Shown: positions 10,205-19,341, counted from the first letter of the stretch. The stretch: DNA of 64,000 nucleotides from Algoriphagus sp. PAP.12 (GCF_026652115.1 NZ_JAPPSQ010000003.1:124001-188000), one strand, 5' to 3'. The notes: generated by a model not told the origin, from the letters alone. Made by a program: numbers and translations.

Positions 10205-10567
10205 TCAGGAATTGAGCTTTGGTTCTAACAAATACTTCACTTCTTGAATCGCAACTTTGAGTTTACTTTGAAATAATGAAAAATGAGAATCAAACTCATC
10301 ACCAAAACCAGATGTTTCGATTATATCTTTTCCAGCAATTAGAACTTCGCTCAAATCATCAAAACCAAACATGGCCAAAGTAGGCTTTACTTTATGTCTG
10401 ATCTGTTGAATGATCACATCATCTTTCAGCTTTATGCCTTCAGCATACTTTTCCTGTAATTCAATCAATCCAGAATGAATTGCTTTAGTCAGATCCTCTC
10501 TAAACTCTTCATCGCCTTCAGCCATATCGAGGATATGCTGATTCAATTCAGGGTAGGCTAAGCTCAT
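10205..10567 (-). CDS. HPt-like (histidine phosphotransfer) domain protein
   Basis: 120 residues, all helical. The central stretch IRHKVKPTLAMFGFDDL resembles the HPt signature (H-x-x-K-x-x, then a G/F-x-x-x-L helix), with His in IRHKVKP (about residue 57) as the candidate phospho-acceptor. Stand-alone HPt proteins relay phosphoryl groups between hybrid kinases and response regulators. No kinase or regulator is in the neighbourhood. It starts 10 bases after the flavoprotein gene. The call is by motif and fold only. Confidence 0.5.
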   Translation of the reverse strand: MSLAYPELNQHILDMAEGDEEFREDLTKAIHSGLIELQEKYAEGIKLKDDVIIQQIRHKVKPTLAMFGFDDLSEVLIAGKDIIETSGFGDEFDSHFSLFQSKLKVAIQEVKYLLEPKLNS

Positions 10568-10576
10568 AATGTCTTT

Positions 10577-11779
10577 TTATAAGGTGGACTTGCCGGCCAA
10601 ATACCCAGTTGACCATGCTGCTTGGAAGTTAAAACCTCCTGTAATTCCATCTATATTTAGTACTTCCCCGGAAAAGTAAAGATTAGGGTGATATTTACTC
10701 TCCATGGTATGCGGGTTTACTTCATTCAAGTTGATTCCTCCGGCGGTGACAAACTCCTCCTTGAATGTGGTTTTCCCTTCGACCTTCAAATTATAGCAAA
10801 AAAGATTTTGCACCAATTTATTGATCTGCTTTTTATTCAAATTCCCATAATTAGATTCGAGGGAAATCTCAGATTTATCCAAAAAATGAGCCCATAATCT
10901 AGCTGGAATATCAAAAAGTGGATAATTCTTAACCAATCTAGCACCATTGGACTTGCCATACTCAATCAAGTGATTTTTAAAATCCTCCTCACCATATTGT
11001 TGATTCCAATTGATCATAGCATAAGCCTTATAATCTTGCTCAAACAGCCAAGAAGCACCAAAAGCAGATAATTTCAAAACAGCAGGACCACTTACTCCCC
11101 AATGTGTAATTAGCAATGGTCCATTGTAAGAAAGCTTAGTTCCTTGAAGCCTAATATGGGCATTAGGAACAGAAAGCCCCATTAATTCACGAATGGATTC
11201 TCCCGGTGTATTGAAGGTAAATAATGATGGAATTGGAGAAACCAATTCATGTTTCAATCCAAATAAGAAATTATATCCCTCCTTCTTTGGAAAGCCACCA
11301 GTGGCTAGAATAACCTTATTGGCTAATATTTTTTCTGAACCGAATTCAAGCTCCCAATCTTCCCCTTTTGGTTGAATTCCAGTCAATCCTTTTCCAATAA
11401 GAACTTGAATGTTGAGCTTTTGTGCTTCGTTTTGGAGAGCAGAAATAATAGATGAAGAACTATCTGAAGCTGGAAACATTCTCCCATCTTCCTCTATTTT
11501 TAAAGGTACTCCTCTGCTTTCAAACCACTCTATGGTATTCTCTTGTTTGAAATGACGAAAAACCTGTTTCAAAAACTTCTCACCTCGAGGATAGTTCTTT
11601 ACCAGTTTTCCGATTTCCATGGGACGATGTGTCACATTGCACCTTCCTCCCCCAGAGATTTTTACTTTCGAAAGCAACTTGGGTGACTTCTCATAAATAG
11701 TCACTTTTCTTCCCGGGCCTGATGCATGAATTGCAGCAAAATACCCCGAAGCCCCACCTCCAATTATGGCAATATTCAA
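10577..11779 (-). CDS. BaiN/YhiN-type NAD(P)/FAD-dependent oxidoreductase (HI0933 family)
   Basis: 400 residues. The N-terminal FAD-binding fold is MNIAIIGGGASGYFAA (GGGASG at 7-12). The family signature SGGGRCNVTH follows near residues 42-51, and the C-terminus has GGINLNEVNPHTMESK and GEVLNIDGITGGFNFQAAWSTG. This is the HI0933/YhiN family, a cytoplasmic flavoprotein of uncertain substrate in most bacteria (BaiN in bile-acid metabolism is the characterised relative). The start ATG is 36 bases upstream of the gap to the YjgR-like gene stop. Confidence 0.9.
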   Translation of the reverse strand: MNIAIIGGGASGYFAAIHASGPGRKVTIYEKSPKLLSKVKISGGGRCNVTHRPMEIGKLVKNYPRGEKFLKQVFRHFKQENTIEWFESRGVPLKIEEDGRMFPASDSSSSIISALQNEAQKLNIQVLIGKGLTGIQPKGEDWELEFGSEKILANKVILATGGFPKKEGYNFLFGLKHELVSPIPSLFTFNTPGESIRELMGLSVPNAHIRLQGTKLSYNGPLLITHWGVSGPAVLKLSAFGASWLFEQDYKAYAMINWNQQYGEEDFKNHLIEYGKSNGARLVKNYPLFDIPARLWAHFLDKSEISLESNYGNLNKKQINKLVQNLFCYNLKVEGKTTFKEEFVTAGGINLNEVNPHTMESKYHPNLYFSGEVLNIDGITGGFNFQAAWSTGYLAGKSTL

Positions 11780-11815
11780 ATCTTTATCAATTTGATTTAC
11801 AATACGTTAAATCAA

Positions 11816-13357
11816 TTACCTTCTACGTGAAAATGAACCTAAAATACCACGTGTCAATTCTCGAAAAATAGTCCTGCCTATTTGCCTTACCATGGTGTTT
11901 TTACTCAATTCTTCGATGATAGATTCATCTTGCTTGGTACGACGAGTTGTTCTTGGTTTTGGCCCAGGTAAAACAGCTTTCTCCTGTTCTTTTTCTATTT
12001 TCTCAAGCTTATCTCCCAAGATTTCAAAAGCGCTTTCACGATCTATATCCTGATTATATTTATCTATCAGATCAGAAGATTTGCAAACATCGTCAATTTC
12101 TTTTTCGGTCAAGATATCCATTCTGGTAATCGGAGCTCGAACCAAGGTATGAGCTAATGGAGTTGGTATCCCTTTTTCATTCAAGGCAGTGATCAAAGCC
12201 TCTCCAATCCCCATAGACGTCAAAACTTCTGAGGTCTCATAAAATGGTGATAAGGGATAATTTTCAGCGGTTTTGGTGATGGCTTTCCGATCTTTAGCAG
12301 TAAATGCTCTCAATGCATGCTGCACTTTTAGGCCCAATTGCCCCAAAACAGAATCAGGTACATCAGTTGGAGTTTGGGTACAGAAATAAACCCCTACTCC
12401 TTTAGAACGAATGAGCTTAATGATGGCTTCAATCTTCTCTAAGAGGTCCTTAGAGGCGTTATCAAACACCAAATGTGCTTCATCTATAAACAAGCAAAGC
12501 TTTGGCTTATCATCATCCCCTTGCTCTGGGAAAGTTTCATAAATCTCCGAAAGAATACTCAACATAAAGGTTGAAAATAGCTTAGGCTTGGATTGAACGT
12601 CAGTCAATCGAATTACAGAAACTACTCCTCGACCATATTTTGTCCTTACAAAGTCTTCAACCTCAAAGGATTTTTCACCAAAGAAACGCTCTGCGCCCTG
12701 TTGCTCCAGCTCAATGATCTTTCTCATGATCGTATTTACAGAAGCAGATGAAACTTGACCATATTCTTTGGTTACAGCTTCTTTTCCCTCATTTGTGATA
12801 TATTGAAGGACCTTTTTTAAATCTTTCAAATCAAGTAAGGGCAAGTGCTGGGTATCACAATAGCGGAAAATCAAGGAAATGATTCCGCTTTGTGTATCGT
12901 TCAATTCAAGAATTTGGGAAATCAAAACAGGTCCAAATTCAGAAATCGTCGCTTTGAGACGTACTCCTTTTTCATCTGAAATAGACATCAGCTCCACTGG
13001 CAAACCCATTGGATCATAATCAACCCCAATTTTCTCTGACCTTTTCAGGATAAAGTCCGAGGCTTCTCCAGGTTGAGCCAATCCAGAAAGATCGCCTTTC
13101 AAATCCATCAATACCGAAGGAATTCCTTTTAACGACAATTGTTCAGCGATTACCTGCAAGGTTTTGGTTTTTCCAGTCCCTGTAGCTCCAGCGATCAAGC
13201 CATGGCGGTTCATGGTTTTGAGTGGAACTTTGATTTGAGCACCGGTGATCGGTTCTCCATCGAGGATCCCTGTCCCCATGATGATGTAATCTTTTTTATA
13301 AACCTGACCATCAGCCAAGTGCTTGATAAATTCTTCTTGTCGATTTTCTGAACTCAT
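11816..13357 (-). CDS. DUF853 / YjgR-like HerA-type ATPase
   Basis: 513 residues. A P-loop ATPase of the HerA/FtsK-like helicase superfamily with Walker A GATGTGKT (57-64), Walker B LCLFIDEAH (287-295) and the family-specific VLMDLKGDLSGLAQPGE segment. The C-terminus (RPRTTRRTKQDE..., ending in ILGSFSRRR) is basic and low-complexity. The length matches YjgR (about 500). The cellular role is unknown; a nucleic-acid translocase or pump is inferred from the fold. Confidence 0.88.
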   Translation of the reverse strand: MSSENRQEEFIKHLADGQVYKKDYIIMGTGILDGEPITGAQIKVPLKTMNRHGLIAGATGTGKTKTLQVIAEQLSLKGIPSVLMDLKGDLSGLAQPGEASDFILKRSEKIGVDYDPMGLPVELMSISDEKGVRLKATISEFGPVLISQILELNDTQSGIISLIFRYCDTQHLPLLDLKDLKKVLQYITNEGKEAVTKEYGQVSSASVNTIMRKIIELEQQGAERFFGEKSFEVEDFVRTKYGRGVVSVIRLTDVQSKPKLFSTFMLSILSEIYETFPEQGDDDKPKLCLFIDEAHLVFDNASKDLLEKIEAIIKLIRSKGVGVYFCTQTPTDVPDSVLGQLGLKVQHALRAFTAKDRKAITKTAENYPLSPFYETSEVLTSMGIGEALITALNEKGIPTPLAHTLVRAPITRMDILTEKEIDDVCKSSDLIDKYNQDIDRESAFEILGDKLEKIEKEQEKAVLPGPKPRTTRRTKQDESIIEELSKNTMVRQIGRTIFRELTRGILGSFSRRR

Positions 13358-13393
13358 TTTCGAAAGATTTTTAAAGAAAGCAAACTACAAAAA

Positions 13394-13424
13394 AAAACCT
13401 TCTTGCACGGGGCAAAAAGGTTTT
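13394..13424 (-). terminator. Rho-independent terminator after the DUF4332 gene
   Basis: Arms AAAACCTTCTTGC and GCAAAAAGGTTTT pair with one mismatch around a 5-base loop. The A-run at 13389-13397 reads as a T-tract on the minus strand, just downstream of the DUF4332 gene stop. Confidence 0.8.
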
Positions 13425-13449
13425 CAACATGAAATTACTATTTCAAATT

Positions 13450-13857
13450 TTAGTATGTCACCATCGGTTCCAATGCTTTTGCTTGGCTGATAAAGTCTTC
13501 CACTTTAGAAAGTGCAGGAACAGCTTTAGTCAAACCTTTTTCTTCTTGGGTCTTTGTCAATGCAGCGTGAAGGTTTTCAGCGTTTCTGTTACGCAATTCT
13601 TTCACAGTATCCACACCAGCTGCTTTCAATAGTTCTGCGAACTGACTGGCAATACCATTAATTCTGAAAAGGTCAGCCATATTTACCCATGTTAGGATTT
13701 TAGATTCATCGATTCCAGATGCTTCGGCCAATTTCTTTCTACCTGCCTTAGAAGCGCCTGCTTCCAAAAGTCCTTCTACAGTTTTGATTCCTGCATCACC
13801 AAGTTTTCCTTTGAATACTTCGCCGATTCCTTCAATTGCATCAATTGATTTTGCCAT
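13450..13857 (-). CDS. DUF4332 helix-hairpin-helix protein
   Basis: 135 residues. Two tandem HhH-like units are visible: IDAIEGIGEVFKGKLGDAGI (about 5-24) and a second FRINGIASQFAELLKAAGVDTVKEL (about 64-88). This is the DUF4332 architecture, likely binding DNA non-specifically, although protein interaction is possible. It is monocistronic with its own terminator. Function unknown. Confidence 0.78.
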   Translation of the reverse strand: MAKSIDAIEGIGEVFKGKLGDAGIKTVEGLLEAGASKAGRKKLAEASGIDESKILTWVNMADLFRINGIASQFAELLKAAGVDTVKELRNRNAENLHAALTKTQEEKGLTKAVPALSKVEDFISQAKALEPMVTY

Positions 13858-14066
13858 TTTTGATAAAATTTTAATAAAACACTAAGTTATAAACTCAAAA
13901 GCATCCTTCTTTAAAAAGAATTACTAGTTCGTTCTCCTAAAATAAAGACAATTTTCATCTTCCAAAATCCATTTTAGTAATTGTTTGAAAATTCACCGTT
14001 TGCAAACATTAACTTTACCTTTCCGAAAACTTCTTGTTTATTTTGTCATTCAATCAGCAAGTAACA

Positions 14067-14759
14067 GTGTACTCAAAATTTCTATTCTCAGCCCTTCTAA
14101 TTCTAACTATCTTTTCCGCAAAAGCTTATTGTCAAGGTGTTCCCAATTTGGGCCAGACAGATCGATGGATGAAAGGTGCCTTAGCTGCTATGGAGCGGCA
14201 AGATTATGAGACTGCAAATTCTATTTTTAGAAACCTAATCGACTCTGGTTTACCCCTACCGGAAGAAATGCCTTACTATTTTGCAGAGACTTTGTTTGAA
14301 TTGAAACAGTATGACAATAGCTCTAATTTTTTATCCAAATACTTTGAACTAAATGGATTTAGAGGCGAAAATTATCAAGGAGCCAAAGAGCTTGAAGAAA
14401 AGCTAAAAACACCATTAGAAGCTATAGCGAGTTGCCAGCTGTGCAATAGAAAAGGTTACCGCTTGGAAACCTGCGAAACCTGTAATGGCTCTAAAAAGCT
14501 CGAACAGGAATGTTCTTATTGCAAAGGTCATGGAATCGTTGGCTGTAGTAAGTGTGCAGGAACTGGAATGATCACCAAGAAAAACATCTTTAATATCGTA
14601 GAATATTACGAGTGTGACCGTTGTGCTGGAAAAGGTAGATTAACCTGCCCGACCTGTAATGGATCTCTCAAAGAAGTCAGTGAATGCAAAACATGCGGAG
14701 GAAGCGGAACAGTACCTTCAGAGGAAATATGTGATCACAAACCTCACGAACATAACTAA
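14067..14759 (+). CDS. Secreted protein with TPR-like helices and DnaJ-type zinc-finger repeats
   Basis: About 230 residues from the GTG at 14067, which gives a good signal peptide (VYSKFLFSALLILTIFSAKAYCQ); an in-frame TTG at 14034 would add 11 residues. A helical TPR-like region follows (about 30-115), then a cysteine-rich C-terminal half with several C-x-x-C-x-G-x-(G/S) units (CQLCNRKG, CETCNGSK, CSYCKGHG, CSKCAGTG, CDRCAGKG, CPTCNGSL, CKTCGGSG). This is the DnaJ central zinc-finger pattern without any J domain. The protein is probably periplasmic. Its role is unknown; a chaperone-like or metal-binding function is inferred. Confidence 0.7.
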   Translation: MYSKFLFSALLILTIFSAKAYCQGVPNLGQTDRWMKGALAAMERQDYETANSIFRNLIDSGLPLPEEMPYYFAETLFELKQYDNSSNFLSKYFELNGFRGENYQGAKELEEKLKTPLEAIASCQLCNRKGYRLETCETCNGSKKLEQECSYCKGHGIVGCSKCAGTGMITKKNIFNIVEYYECDRCAGKGRLTCPTCNGSLKEVSECKTCGGSGTVPSEEICDHKPHEHN

Positions 14760-14840
14760 AAGTCTCAATCGCCCATTTGAGTGCCTTCACTCAAAAATGA
14801 GTTTGTTTTGGTGAGATGTTTCTAAAATAGAATCCAAAAA

Positions 14841-14862
14841 AAGCCCCGAATTTCGGGGCTTT
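14841..14862. terminator. Bidirectional terminator AAGCCCCGAA/TTTCGGGGCTT
   Basis: A G/C-rich stem (AGCCCCGAA, then TTTCGGGGCT) is flanked by an A-run on the left and a T-run on the right, between a plus-strand gene ending at 14759 and a minus-strand gene ending at 14876. Confidence 0.88.
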
Positions 14863-14875
14863 TTCACTTGAATTC

Positions 14876-15478
14876 TTATTTGCAATATTTATTGAGAGCA
14901 TCTTCTGCTCCCGGATATTCCAGGCCTTTAGCTAGCTGAAAGTCCTCACAAGCACTTTTCTTTTTCTTGGTAGCCACTTTGAGCATTCCTCTATTGAAAT
15001 AAGCCTGCCCAAAATTCTTATCTAGCTTAATAGCATTATTGTAAGACTTCATCGCATCATCTGTATGTCCCAACTGATGCAACGCTCTTCCTTTCATAAA
15101 AGAGGCCATTGCAGGAGCACCAGAGATTTCCTCAGCTTTGCTTGAATAGATCAATGCTTTGGAGTAGTTCTTTTGCGAATAGTGAATATTAGAAATACTC
15201 AAAAGCACCTGAAAATTGTTTGGGTCAATCTGAGCAGCTTTTTCAAAATCGATTAAAGCTGAATCGTACTCCCCTTGTTCCTCATGAGCTCTTCCGCGAT
15301 TATAAAGCGTAGTCACATCATTGGGACTGAATTTCAGAGTTTCAGAATACTCATTAACAGCTTGGCTGTATTCTCCTTGAGAGAAATAGGCATCACCTTT
15401 ACTCTCGCCAGAATTAGAACAAGCCAGACATGCAGCACTTAAAAGCACTGCAAATCCGGCCCGGAATAAAATTTTCAT
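14876..15478 (-). CDS. TPR-repeat lipoprotein
   Basis: 200 residues. Lipoprotein signal MKILFRAGFAVLLSAACLACS with lipobox LAC. The mature part is at least four tetratricopeptide repeats (e.g. DAYFSQGEYSQAVNEYSETL, LYNRGRAHEEQGEYDSALIDF, AYFNRGMLKVATKKKKSACEDF), with the typical A/G-x8-A spacing. A scaffold role at the membrane is inferred. The start codon lies 11 bases after the dapD stop, so the two are probably cotranscribed. Confidence 0.85.
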   Translation of the reverse strand: MKILFRAGFAVLLSAACLACSNSGESKGDAYFSQGEYSQAVNEYSETLKFSPNDVTTLYNRGRAHEEQGEYDSALIDFEKAAQIDPNNFQVLLSISNIHYSQKNYSKALIYSSKAEEISGAPAMASFMKGRALHQLGHTDDAMKSYNNAIKLDKNFGQAYFNRGMLKVATKKKKSACEDFQLAKGLEYPGAEDALNKYCK

Positions 15479-15488
15479 ATTAGTTGGT

Positions 15489-16304
15489 TTAGACTGCTAC
15501 GTTGTTTTCTCTTAAAGCGTCGTTTAGAGAAGTTTTAAGGTCCGTAGAGGCTTTTCTTTGTCCAATGATCAATGCACAAGGTACTTGGAAAGTTCCCGCA
15601 TTGAATTCTTTGGCAAGTGATCCAGGAATCACAACTGATCTAGGAGGTACATATCCTTTGTACTCCACAGGTTCAGATCCTGTCACATCTATAATCTTGG
15701 AACTAGCTGTTAGGGTGACTCCAGCTCCGATTACAGCTTCTTTACCAATTCTCACACCTTCCACGATAATAGCTCGGGATCCGATAAAGGCTCCATCCTC
15801 TACAATCACCGGTGCAGCTTGAACTGGTTCCAAAACTCCTCCGATACCTACTCCACCACTCAAATGAACGTTTTTGCCGATTTGGGCACAGGAACCGACA
15901 GTAGCCCAGGTATCAACCATCGTGCCACTGTCCACATAGGCTCCGATATTAACATAACTTGGCATCATCACTACTCCATTGGCCAAATAGGCTCCATATC
16001 GAGCTACAGCATGAGGCACAACTCTTACACCCTGCTTCGCATAATTGGTTTTCAAAGCCATTTTATCATGGAATTCGAAAGGACCAACCTCGATTGTCTG
16101 CATTTTTCTAATCGGGAAATAAAGGATTACAGCCTTCTTCACCCAGTCATTTACTTTCCAGCTACCATCTTCCATTGGTTCGGCCACTCTCAATTGACCT
16201 GAATCCAAATCAGCAATGATTGTTTTGATAGCAATTTCAGTATCTTTTTCTTTCAACAATTCTCGGTTGTCCCAAGCTTTTTCAATGATTTCTCTGAGTT
16301 CCAT
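15489..16304 (-). CDS. dapD: 2,3,4,5-tetrahydropyridine-2,6-dicarboxylate N-succinyltransferase
   Basis: About 271 residues from MELREIIEKAWDNRE; an upstream ATG at 16334 would overlap the divergent gene and does not match family N-termini. It transfers succinyl from succinyl-CoA to tetrahydrodipicolinate in the lysine/diaminopimelate pathway. An N-terminal helical domain (1-100) precedes a left-handed beta-helix of hexapeptide repeats (ARYGAYLANGVVMMPSYVNI, GTMVDTWATVGSCAQIGKNVHLSGGVGIGGVLEP). Length and motifs fit DapD. Confidence 0.96.
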   Translation of the reverse strand: MELREIIEKAWDNRELLKEKDTEIAIKTIIADLDSGQLRVAEPMEDGSWKVNDWVKKAVILYFPIRKMQTIEVGPFEFHDKMALKTNYAKQGVRVVPHAVARYGAYLANGVVMMPSYVNIGAYVDSGTMVDTWATVGSCAQIGKNVHLSGGVGIGGVLEPVQAAPVIVEDGAFIGSRAIIVEGVRIGKEAVIGAGVTLTASSKIIDVTGSEPVEYKGYVPPRSVVIPGSLAKEFNAGTFQVPCALIIGQRKASTDLKTSLNDALRENNVAV

Positions 16305-16325
16305 TATTTTCTTTAGTTTCGTTTT

Positions 16326-17438
16326 ATGCAACAAGAAAGGGCCGAAAAGATTCCCGTTTTAATAGCTTCTGGACTCAAACCTGTCCAGGATATCCGGGCT
16401 TTTGGAAAGCTCGGCCTTTCGATGAGCGAAACAAATAAATACAGCCTAAACTTCATAGGCTTTTGCTCGAAAAGGTCTCCAAAAAGCGATGAATTCCGAT
16501 ACTTTTATTCCATCGCCGATACAAAATCTCTATGGCAACGTGCTTGGATGCCTATCCGATTTGCTCAAATTATTAAAAAGGTTAGGCCAAAAATCGTCAT
16601 TTGTTGTACCTGGGAATTCCTTCCAGTTGCAAGATTTTTAAAGAGAATCTATGGCTTTAAGTTGATTTATGACGTCCAAGAAAACTACATCGCTAACCTA
16701 AATCTCAATCCAGAGAGAGGAGCAATTTCCCGTTTTCTGGCAAAATCTCTGATCAGATTATCGGAATCCAAAAATGGAATTGACCACTTTCTTCTAGCTG
16801 AAAAATGTTACGAAAATGAAATGCCAGAGAAAAGCCCGGCATTGGTTTTACCCAATTTATATGCTGGTAAAAAGATCCAAACTCAATCAGTTTTTCTTAA
16901 TCCTAATACCTCACTTCAACTCCTAATTACAGGGACTCTTAGCCCAAGCTTTGGGACTGAAAATGCCCTTCTTTGGTTCCTTAAGTTGAGTGATATTTTT
17001 CCAAAAATCACCCTGAGAATAGTAGGCCATTGTCCTATCAAATCATTCCAAAAACGGCTTGAAAAGCTAGCCGAAAACAAGCCAAACATCTCCTTACTCA
17101 TTTCTGAAAATCCCATCCCTCATAAGGAGATTTTAGAGGAAATGAAGACGGCTGATCTCCTACTTTTACCCTATGAGAACAGGGATGAATTTCGATCCAA
17201 AATGCCCACAAAACTCTTTGAATGCGCAGCTCTAAACATCCCCATTTTACACAGTCCAAATCCTCTTTGGGAAGAGTTTTTATGTTCATTTAATGGAGGC
17301 AAAAGCGTCAATTTCTTAGATCTAGATCAAGTAGAAACTCAATTCAAGAGGGCACTTCAAGAACCTTTTTACTCCCAAAATCCGCCTTTGGAAATTTACT
17401 GGGACACTGTGAAAAATTCCTTTCTGGAGATTCTTTAA
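16326..17438 (+). CDS. GT4-type glycosyltransferase family protein
   Basis: 370 residues with two Rossmann-like halves. The C-terminal half has LLITGTLSPSFGTENALLWF, LRIVGHCP and a GT-B donor-site region (LLLPYENRDEFRSKMPTKLFECAALNIPIL, with the conserved E after P-x-K). No signal or membrane helix is obvious; the enzyme is probably cytoplasmic or peripheral, making a cell-surface or secondary glycan of unknown type. The gene is divergent from dapD with only 21 bases between starts, so an internal start (Met33) cannot be excluded. Confidence 0.75.
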   Translation: MQQERAEKIPVLIASGLKPVQDIRAFGKLGLSMSETNKYSLNFIGFCSKRSPKSDEFRYFYSIADTKSLWQRAWMPIRFAQIIKKVRPKIVICCTWEFLPVARFLKRIYGFKLIYDVQENYIANLNLNPERGAISRFLAKSLIRLSESKNGIDHFLLAEKCYENEMPEKSPALVLPNLYAGKKIQTQSVFLNPNTSLQLLITGTLSPSFGTENALLWFLKLSDIFPKITLRIVGHCPIKSFQKRLEKLAENKPNISLLISENPIPHKEILEEMKTADLLLLPYENRDEFRSKMPTKLFECAALNIPILHSPNPLWEEFLCSFNGGKSVNFLDLDQVETQFKRALQEPFYSQNPPLEIYWDTVKNSFLEIL

Positions 17439-17767
17439 TCCACATCGCATTTCTTTCCCCGAGTGGATAAGTGGAAAACTTATCCACCTACCCCAATCAT
17501 TTTACACTCATTTTTACAAAATGGAAACTCGTTTTCAATCTTTGAATTTTTGAGAATTCATAAAAATCAAAGAGTTTTAATCATATCAATTCATTGATTT
17601 ATTGTTACTTACGTTTTTATTTAGGTCAATCTATTTATATTTTTAGACATACCTAACACTTAGATCACAATAAAATTCAGCTTATCAACAGTCGATTTAG
17701 ACAATAGTAATATTATTTTTAGCTATATCTAATTTAATTTTTATATTTGCCTTATAACAATTGACTC
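17439..17767 (+). promoter_or_regulatory. A+T-rich regulatory region of the metal-uptake operon
   Basis: 329 bases without a gene. It holds four TTAG-N6-CTAA-type boxes (annotated together below) and a -7 box TATATTTG (17742-17749), 18 bases before the repressor ATG. Confidence 0.65.
17621..17732 (+). promoter_or_regulatory. Cluster of four DtxR-family operator-like boxes
   Basis: Inverted repeats of the form TTAG-N6-CTAA occur at 17643-17656 (TTAGACATACCTAA) and 17719-17732 (TTAGCTATATCTAA). One-mismatch versions are at 17621-17634 (TTAGGTCAATCTAT) and 17697-17710 (TTAGACAATAGTAA). The last box lies just upstream of the -7 element at 17742-17749, where a bound repressor would block RNA polymerase. 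Autoregulation by the downstream repressor is inferred. Confidence 0.6.
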
Positions 17768-18430
17768 ATGAATCTGACTACAGCAGAAGAGAATTATTTG
17801 AAAGCGATCTATCACCTATCAGAGGGTGGTAGCAAATCCGTCAGCACGAATGACATTGCAGGTGAAATGAAAACTAAACCCGCCTCTGTATCGGATATGC
17901 TTCGAAAACTTTCGGATAAAGAGGTGATCGAATACAGAAAATATTACGGGGTACACATCACCGAAGAGGGTAAAAAAAGAGCGCTTCAGACGATCAGAAA
18001 ACATCGTCTATGGGAGGTGTTTTTGGTGGACAAACTCAACTTTGCTTGGGACGAAGTTCACGAGGTTGCAGAGGAGTTAGAACACATCCAATCCCCCCTA
18101 CTCATCCAACGATTAGATGCCTATTTGAACTACCCGAAATTTGATCCTCATGGAGATCCGATTCCTGATGAATACGGAGATGTCAGAGCTAGACCTAGAG
18201 TACCTTTGAATGAAATGGATTTGGACCAAACAGGTCAGATCGTAGCGGTGAAAGATAGCTCCGCTGCCTTCTTGAGATACCTTGATAAAGTCGGTGCATA
18301 TATTGGCGCAAGAATCAAAATTTTGGACCGCGTGGAGTTTGATGGATCGTTGGAAATTTTGGTTGACAACAAGAAAAATATCTTCATGTCTAAAGATGTT
18401 GCCGGAAACATTTTAGTAATCCAATCATGA
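17768..18430 (+). CDS. DtxR-family metal-dependent transcriptional repressor
   Basis: 220 residues. N-terminal winged helix (about 1-65: NLTTAEENYLKAIYHLSE, TNDIAGEMKTKPASVSDMLRKLSDKEVI). The dimerisation/metal-binding domain (about 66-145) contains RKHRLWEVFLVDKL, DEVHEVAEELEHI and LNYPKFDPHGDPIP. A C-terminal FeoA/SH3-like domain is at about 150-218. It binds DNA when loaded with Fe or Mn, repressing uptake genes. It is the first gene of a tightly packed operon and overlaps the next gene by 4 bases. Fe versus Mn specificity cannot be told by eye. Confidence 0.92.
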   Translation: MNLTTAEENYLKAIYHLSEGGSKSVSTNDIAGEMKTKPASVSDMLRKLSDKEVIEYRKYYGVHITEEGKKRALQTIRKHRLWEVFLVDKLNFAWDEVHEVAEELEHIQSPLLIQRLDAYLNYPKFDPHGDPIPDEYGDVRARPRVPLNEMDLDQTGQIVAVKDSSAAFLRYLDKVGAYIGARIKILDRVEFDGSLEILVDNKKNIFMSKDVAGNILVIQS

Positions 18431-19341
18431 GAAACTGGATTTTCATAGCACTTATATTTTTTGGATTTTCTTCCTGTCGTTTCCAATCGGAAGAGGATAA
18501 TGGAAAGATCACTATTGTCGCTACCACTTCTATCCTAGCCGATGGAATCCGGAACCTAATCGGGGATCAAGCAGAGGTGATTTCTCTTATGCCTGCCGGA
18601 GTGGACCCACATCTTTATAAAGCTTCAGTTCGGGATTTAGATCTATTGGAAAATGCAGACTTGGTGATTTATCACGGCCTATACTTAGAAGGAAAAATGA
18701 CTGAGATTTTTGAGAAACTAGCTTTCAGCAAAGACTTGATCAATGTTTCAGAAACCATTCCCGATTCACTACTCCTTCGTGCCGGACCGGAAGCTCACAG
18801 TGTCGACCCTCATATTTGGTTTGATGTTAATCTTTGGAAGCTTGCCATGCAGCATGCTTCTGAAGAAATTATCAAATGGAAACCCGAATGGACTAAAAAA
18901 ACTGAGGAGCTATCCAGATCCTATCAAAAACAGTTAGATGAACTCAACCTGGAAGTTCAACAAAAAACAAAGCAGCTAAACGAAAGCAATCAAGCCTTGA
19001 TCACGGCTCATGATGCATTTGCTTATTTTGGAAAAGCATATCATATCGAGGTAAAAGGACTTCAGGGACTCTCCACTTTGAGCGAACCAGGATTAAGAGA
19101 CCTTACTGGATTGATCCAATTTATTATCGATAGAAATATCCATGCTGTATTTGCTGAGCAGACCATTTCACCCAAAGCAATCACGGCCGTTGTTGCTGGA
19201 TGTGCCAATGCGGGACATTCCATCAAATTAGCCGGACCACTTTACACAGATAGCCTAGACAGCCCTCATACCCCTGCCGGAACCTATATAGGAATGGTAG
19301 AAACCAATCTCAAAACCATCCTTGACAGCCTTCAACCATGA
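18427..19341 (+). CDS. TroA-like metal ABC transporter substrate-binding lipoprotein
   Basis: 304 residues. Signal with lipobox FSSC (C17). It has cluster A-I/TroA-family metal ligands: H62 in GVDPHLY, His in DPHIWFD, His in TAHDAFAYFGKAYH, and Asp in YTDSLDSPHT. The extended segments HDAFAYFGKAYHIEVKGLQG and GTYIGMV are close to TroA. No His-rich loop as in ZnuA is present, which favours Mn/Fe over zinc. It delivers metal to the two permeases encoded downstream. The start overlaps the repressor stop (ATGA) and its stop overlaps the ATPase start. Confidence 0.92.
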   Translation: MRNWIFIALIFFGFSSCRFQSEEDNGKITIVATTSILADGIRNLIGDQAEVISLMPAGVDPHLYKASVRDLDLLENADLVIYHGLYLEGKMTEIFEKLAFSKDLINVSETIPDSLLLRAGPEAHSVDPHIWFDVNLWKLAMQHASEEIIKWKPEWTKKTEELSRSYQKQLDELNLEVQQKTKQLNESNQALITAHDAFAYFGKAYHIEVKGLQGLSTLSEPGLRDLTGLIQFIIDRNIHAVFAEQTISPKAITAVVAGCANAGHSIKLAGPLYTDSLDSPHTPAGTYIGMVETNLKTILDSLQP

